Positions 1 to 5,134 of a DNA stretch of 5,134 nucleotides are shown here, in pieces. How positions within the stretch are numbered: the first letter of the stretch is position 1; every line of letters starts with the position of its first letter. This DNA is from Candidatus Poribacteria bacterium WGA-3G. GTDB taxonomy: Bacteria; Poribacteria; WGA-4E; WGA-3G. The notes under the pieces are model-generated. The model was given only the letters and a program-made list of their open reading frames with translations. It had not been told where the DNA came from and did not search any database. Location: NCBI GenBank assembly GCA_000406005.1, contig ASZN01000163.1:163-5296 (forward strand), in the 5' to 3' direction. Position numbers and translations under genes: made by a program.

Positions 1-14
1 TTATTCATACATAT

Positions 15-44
15 ATTATAGCAGAAAAATAAAAGGGTTGTCAA
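15..44 (-). promoter_or_regulatory. Leftward sigma70-type promoter with extended -10
   Basis: Read on the minus strand, a perfect -35 hexamer TTGACA (39-44) is followed after 18 bp by a perfect -10 hexamer TATAAT (15-20). TG lies one base upstream of the -10, making an extended -10. Transcription would start near position 7-9 and leave the window to the left, so a divergently transcribed gene outside the window is expected. The spacer contains the run TTTTATTTTT, similar to the TTTATTTT just upstream of the -10 in the two plus-strand promoters at 244-272 and 606-634. No start codon for the served gene is visible. Confidence 0.65.
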
Positions 45-80
45 GAAAAAACTACATAACTTTAGATTTTATGAGGTGCT

Positions 81-100
81 TATAGGTTTTTATAGGTTTT
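81..100. repeat. 10-bp tandem duplication (TATAGGTTTT x2)
   Basis: Two perfect adjacent copies of TATAGGTTTT lie about 40 bp upstream of the -35 of the leftward promoter. They follow directly on GAGGTGCT (73-80), an octamer seen again at 361-368. They could be a binding site pair for a regulator of the leftward gene or simple slippage; the sequence does not decide. Confidence 0.6.
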
Positions 101-230
101 AGCAGAAAATACCGAACTGCAACAAGCCCCGCCTAACGAACCTCCTATCACCCACAATCAAAACAATCATATCAATCATAGTTCAAACTCACCTAAAAAA
201 ACTGCAATATACCCTACTATTTTCAAAAAA
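101..230. other. Gene-poor intergenic stretch
   Basis: No ORF with a credible start and ribosome binding site is seen here on either strand. The stretch has a C- and A-rich segment (about 112-200) with several AATCA-type pentamers (around 155-180), then A-rich runs. It separates the leftward promoter from the first plus-strand promoter block. No function can be assigned. Confidence 0.5.
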
Positions 231-291
231 AATAAAAATAAATTTGACTTAATTATATTTATTTTGTATAATATTAGCATATTAGGGTAAA
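231..291 (+). repeat. 61-bp promoter-bearing repeat, copy 1
   Basis: This block matches 593-653 at 55 of 61 positions without gaps (offset 362). Differences are at 233, 235, 255, 257, 285 and 288. The -35, the 3' part of the spacer, the -10 and the following dyad are all identical between copies, and the mismatches fall in the flanks and the early spacer. That pattern suggests the promoter and dyad are the conserved part rather than the DNA in general. Confidence 0.85.
244..272 (+). promoter_or_regulatory. Sigma70-type promoter 1 with dyad over the -10
   Basis: A -35 TTGACT (244-249), an exactly 17-bp spacer and a perfect -10 TATAAT (267-272) predict a strong housekeeping promoter starting transcription near 279. 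The -10 overlaps an inverted repeat, TAATAT (269-274), TAGC, ATATTA (279-284), which is placed where a repressor would block open-complex formation. No convincing gene follows immediately. Its transcript could read through to the HTH gene at 787 or yield a non-coding RNA; both are inference. Confidence 0.6.
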
Positions 292-309
292 AACAGAGTT
301 AATTCGTAA

Positions 310-337
310 TTGACTGAATAAATTTCCTTAATATAAA
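310..337 (+). promoter_or_regulatory. Additional promoter-like pair
   Basis: TTGACT (310-315) is followed after 16 bp by TATAAA (332-337), about 65 bp downstream of promoter 1. The hexamers are one mismatch each from consensus and the spacing is acceptable. In AT-rich DNA such pairs arise by chance, and unlike promoters 1 and 2 this one is not duplicated and lacks the dyad, so the call is tentative. Confidence 0.3.
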
Positions 338-361
338 ACGGTTTGTGCTAATGGTTTGAAG

Positions 362-411
362 AGGTGCTGTTCACACGGATTTCAAAAGTAGGTGCTGTTT
401 GAAACTGCACC
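362..411. repeat. REP-like palindrome with preceding half-copy
   Basis: A 21-bp near-perfect palindrome lies at 391-411. Outer arms GGTGC (391-395) and GCACC (407-411) enclose GTTT and AAAC around a central G, and the only unpaired positions are T396 opposite T406 and the centre. Its left half with one flanking base, AGGTGCTGTT, is duplicated 28 bp upstream (362-371 and 390-399), and GAGGTGCT also occurs at 73-80. The surroundings (about 361-540) are richer in GC than the flanking DNA. This fits a dispersed REP- or MITE-like element or its remnant. No T-run follows, so it is not a standard terminator. Confidence 0.55.
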
Positions 412-535
412 GGAACTTAAACGGAACCCTTATCGCGCGGCTCTCAGGAACCCAAGCACAATTAACTGGCACAAGTCGTTAAGATTCGGTTTCGCGGTTC
501 GGTGTCCAATGGATCGATATTTTTCAGTGTTGGCA

Positions 536-558
536 CCGATAAAAATGGTTTTTATCGG
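536..558. repeat. Perfect 10-bp-arm hairpin
   Basis: CCGATAAAAA (536-545) and TTTTTATCGG (549-558) are exact reverse complements around a 3-nt TGG loop. Downstream on the plus strand comes CAAAAATTGCG, not a T-tract, and on the minus strand no T-tract follows either, so this is not a canonical intrinsic terminator. It could be a processing or attenuation hairpin, a protein-binding palindrome, or the end of a small mobile repeat. Confidence 0.6.
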
Positions 559-592
559 CAAAAATTGCGTAATAATTAGATTTTTTGAAAAA

Positions 593-653
593 AACACAAA
601 TAAATTTGACTTAATTCTGTTTATTTTGTATAATATTAGCATATTAAGGCAAA
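593..653 (+). repeat. 61-bp promoter-bearing repeat, copy 2
   Basis: This is the second copy of the block at 231-291, in the same orientation. The conserved core covers the -35, the -10 and the dyad. This copy is the nearer one to the HTH gene, with its -10 ending 152 bp before the start codon. Confidence 0.85.
606..634 (+). promoter_or_regulatory. Sigma70-type promoter 2, likely driving the HTH gene
   Basis: TTGACT (606-611), a 17-bp spacer and TATAAT (629-634) predict a start near 641. The same dyad as in promoter 1 overlaps the -10: TAATAT (631-636), TAGC, ATATTA (641-646). It is the closest strong promoter to the small HTH gene and would give a leader of about 145 nt. Repression through the dyad, possibly by the HTH protein itself, is a reasonable but unproven idea. 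Confidence 0.65.
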
Positions 654-727
654 TTTTTTGTAACTTACAATAAAATCAAACGTCTTAATGCATAAGTAAG
701 ATAATTCGGGATGTTTGTTTTTATAAT

Positions 728-759
728 AGCATCTCGGATGAGCGGTCATCAGAGACGCT
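728..759 (+). promoter_or_regulatory. Leader hairpin upstream of the HTH gene
   Basis: The segments 728-741 and 746-759 are reverse complements at 12 of 14 positions, closing on a GCGG tetraloop. It lies in the predicted 5' leader of the HTH mRNA, about 15 nt before the ribosome binding site (775-779). There is no T-run after it, so it would act as an RNA stability or translation element rather than a terminator. It matches no riboswitch class I recognise. Confidence 0.5.
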
Positions 760-786
760 GAATCTTTACAGATAGGGGAATTTCGC

Positions 787-999
787 ATGCCTAAACGAGT
801 AAGTACGAAATATGTACTGATAGCCTGCCAGATGTCTTTTGACGGAAAAAGCAACCACGAAATTGCCAAAGAGCTCGGGTTCACCGAGACGACTGTATCG
901 AATTGGCGTAAACTGGAGATCTGGCAGGAGTTCGAGGCGGAACTCATTGATGCATACAAACAGCAAGTCCTGAGCCTCGAAATTGCTACACCTCCATAA
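787..999 (+). CDS. Small helix-turn-helix DNA-binding protein
   Basis: A 70-residue protein that is probably a sequence-specific DNA-binding factor. Residues about 17-45 form a clear homeodomain-like helix-turn-helix: the core reads NHEIAKELGFTETTVSNWRK, with the IAKELG helix, a turn, and the recognition helix TTVSNWRK. The following WQEFEAEL segment continues the style of phage-type HTH proteins (phBC6A51-like) and of small HTH modules of transposases or terminases. The start at 787 is supported by an AGGGGA-type ribosome binding site (774-779) with 7 nt spacing. There is no enzymatic domain and no partner gene in an operon; the next gene starts 440 bp downstream. It is short, and could be an intact mini-regulator or the N-terminal remnant of a larger phage or transposon protein. 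Promoter 2 (606-634) likely transcribes it. The HTH fold is fairly sure; the role is not. Confidence 0.8.
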   Translation: MPKRVSTKYVLIACQMSFDGKSNHEIAKELGFTETTVSNWRKLEIWQEFEAELIDAYKQQVLSLEIATPP

Positions 1000-1012
1000 A
1001 TTTGACGCAATC

Positions 1013-1045
1013 GCACGGACGCACGAAAATCTTATGAATCCGTGC
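1013..1045 (+). other. Stem-loop downstream of the HTH gene
   Basis: GCACGGA (1013-1019) and TCCGTGC (1039-1045) pair perfectly with a 19-nt loop, 14 nt after the HTH stop codon. The position suits a 3' end hairpin, but only AAAAG follows instead of a T-tract, so an intrinsic terminator is doubtful. Confidence 0.35.
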
Positions 1046-1057
1046 AAAAGTAGTTAA

Positions 1058-1080
1058 CAGTGTCCAGTAACCAGTAAAGA
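1058..1080. repeat. CCAGTAAC-type repeat block, copy 1
   Basis: This 23-bp block recurs at 1268-1290 with a single mismatch (A1076 versus T1286) and contains CCAGTAACCAGT. It is the first of several short repeats built from CAGT/AACC words that fill the 440-bp gap between the two genes. Confidence 0.75.
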
Positions 1081-1125
1081 ATTTGTGTCGGGAATATTTT
1101 AGTTACTGCCCCGAAAGACCTCTTT

Positions 1126-1149
1126 AACTGGCAACTGGCAACTGGTAAC
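1126..1149. repeat. Heptamer tandem AACTGGC/T x3
   Basis: AACTGGC, AACTGGC and AACTGGT lie head to tail and are followed by a partial AAC. The unit is the complement-type partner of the CCAGT words at 1064-1075, so the two stretches could pair imperfectly. The design recalls the short tandemly repeated heptamers described in cyanobacteria and other bacteria; that is only an analogy. Confidence 0.75.
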
Positions 1150-1200
1150 TTCAAAAAAAGGTTAGTTTATTGTTTTTTAGAATGGGTTTACTTCCCTGAA

Positions 1201-1221
1201 TCCATTCGATTGTTGAATGGA
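1201..1221. other. Perfect 7-bp stem-loop
   Basis: TCCATTC (1201-1207) and GAATGGA (1215-1221) pair exactly around a 7-nt loop. A short AGTTTTATAG follows, which is at best a weak T-tract. It lies between two repeat clusters and might end transcription from upstream, but evidence is thin. Confidence 0.35.
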
Positions 1222-1267
1222 AGTTTTATAGAAGTTGACAGTACCCAGCGGAGAAGTTACCAGTAAC

Positions 1268-1290
1268 CAGTGTCCAGTAACCAGTTAAGA
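1268..1290. repeat. CCAGTAAC-type repeat block, copy 2
   Basis: Second copy of the 23-bp block at 1058-1080, same orientation, one mismatch. Another CCAGTAACCAGT (1260-1271) overlaps its left edge, extending the array. Confidence 0.75.
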
Positions 1291-1314
1291 GAAACCTGAT
1301 TTTATCAAAAACCT

Positions 1315-1366
1315 CTCGTAACTGGAAACTCGTAACTGGAAACTCGTAACTGGAAACTCGTAACTG
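1315..1366. repeat. 14-bp tandem repeat, 3.7 units
   Basis: Three perfect copies of CTCGTAACTGGAAA (1315-1328, 1329-1342, 1343-1356) are followed by a partial fourth (1357-1366) that breaks into ACACACTGGAAACTGG. There are no spacers between units, so it is not a CRISPR array. Copy number is likely variable between strains through slippage. Confidence 0.9.
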
Positions 1367-1393
1367 ACACACTGGAAACTGGTAACTCATAAT
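1364..1393 (+). promoter_or_regulatory. Candidate promoter of the large surface-protein gene
   Basis: CTGACA (1364-1369) and CATAAT (1388-1393) are 18 bp apart and each differs from consensus at one base. They would start transcription near 1400, giving a short leader with the ribosome binding site. The -10 is embedded in the small palindrome CTCAT-A-ATGAG (1386-1396). It partly overlaps the right arm of the long inverted repeat, so repeat changes would alter this promoter. No better pair is seen between 1000 and 1439. Confidence 0.4.
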
Positions 1394-1424
1394 GAGACTT
1401 AACACTATTTTCTATTTACATTTT

Positions 1425-1430
1425 GGAGGA
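1425..1430 (+). promoter_or_regulatory. Strong ribosome binding site
   Basis: GGAGGA sits 9 nt before the ATG at 1440. It fixes that ATG as the start of the long ORF, in agreement with the signal peptide that begins there. Confidence 0.9.
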
Positions 1431-1439
1431 AAATAAAGT

Positions 1440-1520
1440 ATGTCAAATCGATTGACATTTTCCTTAGCAAGTTTAATTCTAATTTTCGCACTCGCGTTTG
1501 CCTCAATGCCAGCGATGGCA
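1440..1520 (+). other. Sec signal peptide of the large surface protein
   Basis: Residues 1-27 show a short basic N-region (MSNR), a hydrophobic core (about 7-22) and an AMA cleavage motif at 25-27, predicting signal peptidase I cleavage before V28. There is no lipobox cysteine, so this is not a lipoprotein leader. Confidence 0.88.
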
Positions 1521-4500
1521 GTGGATGGCGGTCCGACGGTGACGATTGCTGATGCCGGAACAATTGCTACCCCATCAACGCGAGCTGCTTTTCTATTGAA
1601 GTTCACTTTTTCACACCCTGTCACTGGTTTTATTACTGCGGGTGATGCTACATTCAGGTTATACGACGCAAATGGCACTCTTCTTGGTGATGCTCCTGGG
1701 GATATTACACCGGTACCGGCTGCAAATAATCCCAGAGAGTTCACAGCGACCATAGATGTTAGCACTGAAGCTACTGCAGTCGGTTTTCGGGTAAGAGTTT
1801 TAGAGGATAAAGCGACGGGTGCTTCGCTGGCTAATGATGCCAGAAACCAGCCGAAAGTGATGGATTTTGACCTGCCACCCTTGGTTGCGGAGGGCAGCTT
1901 AACCTTGAGTATCACTAAAGCTGCCACGCAGGATACTACCACAGATGGTGAAGACTATGTGCTGACGGCAGCTTACAAAGATGCTGATGACGAGGCTGCT
2001 ACTCCCGATCCCGTGCCGACTGTGGATCATCTTACGTTCGAGCCTGCGTATCTCAAGCTTCCTGTACTGAATAGTGCTATAGGGGAGCTACCTCTAAAAA
2101 CTGGCGATGACGCAGCAGATGGCCTTTACGATTTGCCGATTGTTCTTCCCATGGGTGTAGATGAGGTAATGATAGGTGTGCAACCCTCTTACATTGAGGA
2201 AGTGACAGCAGTTAGGGTACCGCCGGCAGTCGCAGTTGTTCCCGCACCACCGATGGTCGCCATTGAAACCAGTGGTCATGATGAAAGCGCGAGAGAGTTC
2301 AGGATCTCGGTTACGATCACACCGCAACCTAAATCTGATGGTTCTGCTGGTACTAAAGTGACAACAATGAACGGAGAAGAGGGTTTTATTACCGATATTA
2401 CTGCCAAAGACAGTGCTGATGGAGATGTCATTCTTACGGAATCGGCGGGTCGTGGTGGTGATAACATGTATACGGGAATCCTGAAGTATGACCGTTTATC
2501 CACATTGCCAATCACGCTCAGCATTGATCCAAATGATCTTGTGTCTGGTTCTAAACCAGATGTAGATCCTGTAACGGCTATGGTCGGTATGGAGGCCGAT
2601 ACCACACCGCCGGTGTTAACATTTGCAACGGCTACGGATATACCCACAGGTGCGATTATTGTGACGATCGCTTCTGATGAAGCACTCAAGGCTGCTCCGA
2701 CAGTAATGGCGAGCGGAATGCCAGCGGGCCACGATGCCACATATATGGTTTCCGACGTTACGACGGGCACTGCTGCTAACACGTATATGGTGACAGTGAC
2801 ACCGACGGCAGCGGCGGATCTAACTGCTGATGTCCCGGCGTTGAGAGTCACGCTCACGGTAAGTGCTATGGATACATCAGACAACTCAGTCACCACGGGC
2901 AATACCGTTGATGTCGCGTTCGCCGCAAGAACAGTGCCAACGAACAATGCACCAATGTTTGCTACTGACACAGCAACGCGCTCTATTGCTGAGAATACCG
3001 CTGCTGATATGGCTATTGGTGAGCCTGTCATGGCGACAGATGCTGATGGTGATACGCTGACCTACACTCTCGGTGGCACGGATATGGCATCGTTTGCTAT
3101 TGTTTCCACAAGTGGTCAACTGCAAACTATGGCTGCGTTAGACTATGAGACGAAAGACTCTTACATGGTGACGGTCACTGCAGACGATGGCAACGGTGGC
3201 ACGGATTCCATTGATGTTACCATCAATGTCACAGATGTCGACGAGACACCTGCTAATACTCCGCCCGTCCTTGCAAGTGAAACGCCGGAACCGACAGACG
3301 CAGTTTCGACTGGGACGTTTCCGATTAACTATACTGTTACAGACCCAGACACCGATGACACTGTAACCGTCAGTGCCGCTGTTACTGCTGTAAGTCCTTC
3401 TTCCGCCGAGGAACATTATACGGTTGCTCCCCTCACGGCAGATTATACGGGTGGGACACCCTCCAATGGTATGGTTACGATTACACAAGCGGCTCCTACT
3501 GCGGCTATGATGACTATTCCAGGAGCATCCGTCACAGTAAAGCTAACCGCCAACGATGGTACAATGGATTCAGAATCTGTGATGTTAATGGTGCCGTTCG
3601 ATGCCATGGACTATGTGGCACCTAATATGCCACCGACGTTTAATGCTAACCTTCCGGCGAAGATAGACGCTAAAGAAGGTGTCGCCATTACGCCTGTTAC
3701 GTTCGGCGCAACAGATAGTGACGGTGGTACGCTGGCATACTCGTGGGATGTTGATGAAACCGCGTTAGGCTTGATGTTGAGTGCAACGACTGGCACAGTC
3801 TCTGGCACGCCGAACAAAGCGCATAGCGGTTCACACCCGATCACTGTTATGGACGGACAAGGCGGTTCGGCTACGCATCCGCTTATGGTTACCGTTGTGG
3901 GGAATAACGATCCGGTATTTACGGTTGATTCGTTTGACTTCCCGGCTTTAACAGCAGGTACGGCACATCCGGTTACCTTACCGGGATCCACGGATGCCGA
4001 TATGGATACGCTGGCCTACTCAATAAGAGGCACATTGCCGGCGGGTCTTACGGCGAGTACAAACGCATCTCAGCCTCTCAGAATCTCAGGGACACCTACC
4101 GCAGTAGGTACCGTTTCTGTGACGTATGTCGTAAGCGACAGTCGAGGCGGTGAAGATACGTTGCCTTTAACAATCACAGTGAACTCCTCGGATCCGGCTG
4201 TAACAAATAGGCTACCGACGTTCAATGGTCAAATCATTCAGCCGATAACGGTCACGGTAGGAACACCGATCATACGTGACCTGCCTGAGGCGACCGATCC
4301 TGATGGCGATTCTATCAGCTACTTGATTCGACCGCCACGGCCTGCTGGCTTGGACTTTAATTCAAGAACTCGGCGTCTCTCTGGAACACCGACAGCAGCG
4401 CAGGCTTCAACGGATTATATCTACGTCGCAAGCGATGGTAAGGGCGGAACTGCCCAGTTGACGCTCACAATTACAGTGAGGGCGAGAACTGTTGTTCCAC

Positions 4501-5134
4501 CGAGCGGTGATCTTCCAGCCACGCATGCCAATGGGGTCACAACGATTTCATCCGGTATGATCGCTGGGAACGATTTTGCGGTAGTGGGTTCTGGCTCGCT
4601 TCCCGATCTTGAAGCGTTTCTCTTTGTCGGTGGTACAATCGGTTTAGGTGATGGTGACGGTGATGCGGACAACAATTCGCGGACTGTTGTTATCAGCGAA
4701 ATCCTTTGGGGTCTCGATCTCGGTGCAGCGGTTGATATGGAAACTCAGCACCAGTTTATCGAGCTCTATAACACGACGGACAAAGAGATTGATGTTAGCG
4801 ATTGGACGCTCACCTTCACGGAAGGTCGCTCCGTCCCGGCAAGCGATATCGATCAAGTCTCGAACCGTTCCGGTCAGGGCTGGGTTGCTGATATTGGTCA
4901 GAGTGGACGTGTAAGTGGCACGTCAGCCGTTGATGTTGATAATACGGTTACACCGATCAGAATTGTCTCGATGTATCGTAATATCAATTACACCCACGTT
5001 GAGAAGAACACAGGCAACCGTGGCGAGTTGGTCAAAGGGATTCCTGGTGGTAACGCCAAAGGCTCCTGGAAAGCCTCGACACGGCATACGGATAACCGTT
5101 GGATATACGATTCAAGAGGTCGTAAACACGCCAC
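1440..5134 (+). CDS. Large secreted multidomain surface protein (Ig-like/cadherin/PIG/lamin-tail), 3' end outside window
   Basis: The frame is open for 1231 codons plus two bases and runs off the window, so the C-terminus is missing. Order of parts: signal peptide (1-27); a bacterial Ig-like module with the FTFSHPVTGF motif (about 30-130); a less clear stretch (131-385); a second Ig-like module opening with DTTPPVLTF (387-500); a cadherin repeat (505-602); a cadherin/Ig-like segment with VTDPDTDD (about 603-728); three PIG-type Ig folds (731-1013); an Asp/Gly-rich segment GDGDGDADNN (1070-1079); and a lamin-tail domain (from about 1083). Such proteins act outside the cell in adhesion, matrix building or display, usually with calcium stabilising the inter-domain linkers. 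No catalytic motif and no membrane segment after the leader are seen; a C-terminal sorting or anchoring signal may lie beyond the window. Codon content is clearly richer in GC than the AT-rich upstream DNA. Exact ligand or role is unknown. Confidence 0.93.
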   Translation, partial: MSNRLTFSLASLILIFALAFASMPAMAVDGGPTVTIADAGTIATPSTRAAFLLKFTFSHPVTGFITAGDATFRLYDANGTLLGDAPGDITPVPAANNPREFTATIDVSTEATAVGFRVRVLEDKATGASLANDARNQPKVMDFDLPPLVAEGSLTLSITKAATQDTTTDGEDYVLTAAYKDADDEAATPDPVPTVDHLTFEPAYLKLPVLNSAIGELPLKTGDDAADGLYDLPIVLPMGVDEVMIGVQPSYIEEVTAVRVPPAVAVVPAPPMVAIETSGHDESAREFRISVTITPQPKSDGSAGTKVTTMNGEEGFITDITAKDSADGDVILTESAGRGGDNMYTGILKYDRLSTLPITLSIDPNDLVSGSKPDVDPVTAMVGMEADTTPPVLTFATATDIPTGAIIVTIASDEALKAAPTVMASGMPAGHDATYMVSDVTTGTAANTYMVTVTPTAAADLTADVPALRVTLTVSAMDTSDNSVTTGNTVDVAFAARTVPTNNAPMFATDTATRSIAENTAADMAIGEPVMATDADGDTLTYTLGGTDMASFAIVSTSGQLQTMAALDYETKDSYMVTVTADDGNGGTDSIDVTINVTDVDETPANTPPVLASETPEPTDAVSTGTFPINYTVTDPDTDDTVTVSAAVTAVSPSSAEEHYTVAPLTADYTGGTPSNGMVTITQAAPTAAMMTIPGASVTVKLTANDGTMDSESVMLMVPFDAMDYVAPNMPPTFNANLPAKIDAKEGVAITPVTFGATDSDGGTLAYSWDVDETALGLMLSATTGTVSGTPNKAHSGSHPITVMDGQGGSATHPLMVTVVGNNDPVFTVDSFDFPALTAGTAHPVTLPGSTDADMDTLAYSIRGTLPAGLTASTNASQPLRISGTPTAVGTVSVTYVVSDSRGGEDTLPLTITVNSSDPAVTNRLPTFNGQIIQPITVTVGTPIIRDLPEATDPDGDSISYLIRPPRPAGLDFNSRTRRLSGTPTAAQASTDYIYVASDGKGGTAQLTLTITVRARTVVPPSGDLPATHANGVTTISSGMIAGNDFAVVGSGSLPDLEAFLFVGGTIGLGDGDGDADNNSRTVVISEILWGLDLGAAVDMETQHQFIELYNTTDKEIDVSDWTLTFTEGRSVPASDIDQVSNRSGQGWVADIGQSGRVSGTSAVDVDNTVTPIRIVSMYRNINYTHVEKNTGNRGELVKGIPGGNAKGSWKASTRHTDNRWIYDSRGRKHA
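2952..3245 (+). other. Cadherin repeat (residues 505-602)
   Basis: The repeat shows the family hallmarks in order: the SIAENTA strand (515-521), the calcium-binding DADGDTLTY (534-542), FAI and SGQL in the middle, LDYETK (567-572), TVTADDGNGG, and the closing linker DVDE (599-602). All the acidic calcium-coordinating positions I can check are kept, so calcium-dependent folding is expected from the family. Confidence 0.88.
3630..4478 (+). other. Three tandem PIG-type Ig domains (residues 731-1013)
   Basis: Three modules of about 95-100 residues each carry an acidic T(D/L)Y-like motif (DSDGGTLAY 759-767, DADMDTLAY 852-860, DPDGDSISY 953-961) and a later SGTP turn (788-791, 883-886, 981-984), the signature of the putative-Ig (He_PIG) family. 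They start with PPTF, DPVF and LPTF respectively. The regular spacing indicates in-tandem duplication followed by divergence. Confidence 0.85.
4686..5134 (+). other. Lamin-tail domain (from residue 1083), incomplete
   Basis: The opening VVISEILWG (1083-1091) and the core QFIELYNTTDKEIDVSDWTL (1105-1124) match the bacterial lamin-tail (LTD) consensus of an ISEI strand, a (F/W)IELYN strand and a final GW/DW-L strand. Bacterial LTDs are Ig-like folds found in secreted proteins and nucleases, where they are thought to aid binding to surfaces or DNA. Asn/Gly/Arg-rich sequence (about 1160-1231) follows and the window ends before any stop. Confidence 0.82.

Larger units (their letters stand above)
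1256..1386. repeat. Long-range inverted repeat of CCAGT/ACTGG words
   Basis: Positions 1256-1273 are complementary to 1369-1386 at 16 of 18 positions: GTTACCAGT pairs with ACTGGTAAC, then AA faces AA, then CCAGTGT pairs with ACACTGG. The enclosed segment holds the second 23-bp block (1268-1290, partly inside the left arm) and the 14-bp tandem. The structure ends 39 bp before the ribosome binding site of the large gene, so it could influence its expression or be a recombination-prone repeat. Confidence 0.65.

Noticed and set aside
430..642. Minus-strand 70-codon frame
   Set aside because: It begins inside the duplicated promoter block, has a low-complexity product and no ribosome binding site, and overlaps structured repeat DNA.
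392..673. Plus-strand 93-codon frame starting with GTG
   Set aside because: It starts inside the palindrome without a ribosome binding site, runs through the perfect hairpin and the copy 2 promoter, and the product resembles no family I know. The frame is best explained as chance within a repeat element.
1235..1263. Promoter from the perfect TTGACA at 1235-1240
   Set aside because: At 17 bp spacing the -10 position reads TACCAG, and neighbouring spacings give nothing better, so only the -35 is convincing.
1315..1366. CRISPR-like array
   Set aside because: The units are 14 bp and directly adjacent with no spacers, and no cas gene is present. This is a simple tandem repeat.
1412..1942. Minus-strand 176-codon frame over the signal peptide region
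   Set aside because: It covers the ribosome binding site and the leader of the large gene. The plus frame is supported by the signal peptide and domain content, so this one is a shadow.
2276..3031. Minus-strand 251-codon frame inside the large gene
   Set aside because: It is antisense to Ig/cadherin coding sequence. Its Ala/Val/Ser/Thr-rich product is what repetitive GCN/ACN/GTN codons give on the opposite strand, and the plus frame has real domain motifs.
4421..4914. Overlapping short frames on both strands near the lamin-tail region
   Set aside because: They lie out of frame with the continuous coding frame, lack ribosome binding sites and show no domain features.

Overview
This is a bacterial window. 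It holds the 5' part of one very large secreted surface protein (1440 to beyond 5134), one small helix-turn-helix protein (787-999), and about 1.2 kb of gene-poor, mostly AT-rich DNA full of promoters, palindromes and short repeats. The long gene has a signal peptide, bacterial Ig-like modules, a cadherin repeat, three PIG-type Ig folds and a lamin-tail domain. That mix, plus the style of the leader peptide and the repeat-rich intergenic DNA, resembles Candidatus Poribacteria or related sponge-associated or marine uncultivated bacteria. The assignment is inference from domain style only; no marker gene is present.

Layout. Positions 1-60 carry a strong leftward (minus-strand) promoter that must serve a gene outside the window. 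Positions 61-230 have no recognisable gene. Positions 231-291 and 593-653 are two copies of one 61-bp AT-rich block (55/61 identical). Each copy holds a consensus-like sigma70 promoter (TTGACT, 17 bp, TATAAT) whose -10 overlaps a 6-4-6 dyad. Between them lie another promoter-like pair (310-337), a REP-like palindrome (391-411) and a perfect 10-bp-arm hairpin (536-558). The second copy reads towards the HTH gene through a leader of roughly 145 nt with a 14-bp imperfect hairpin just before the ribosome binding site.

Positions 1000-1439 contain no gene. They are packed with CCAGTAAC/ACTGG-type short repeats in both orientations, including a 14-bp tandem and a long-range inverted repeat that ends just upstream of the big gene's start. 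A plausible promoter (1364-1393) and a clear GGAGGA ribosome binding site (1425-1430) precede the ATG at 1440.

The large ORF stays open for 1231 codons and is cut by the window edge. It is probably an exported adhesion, matrix or surface-layer-associated protein. The HTH protein and the dyad-bearing promoters could form a small regulatory circuit, but nothing in the sequence proves that. I see no CRISPR array, tRNA, rRNA, transposase or defence system.
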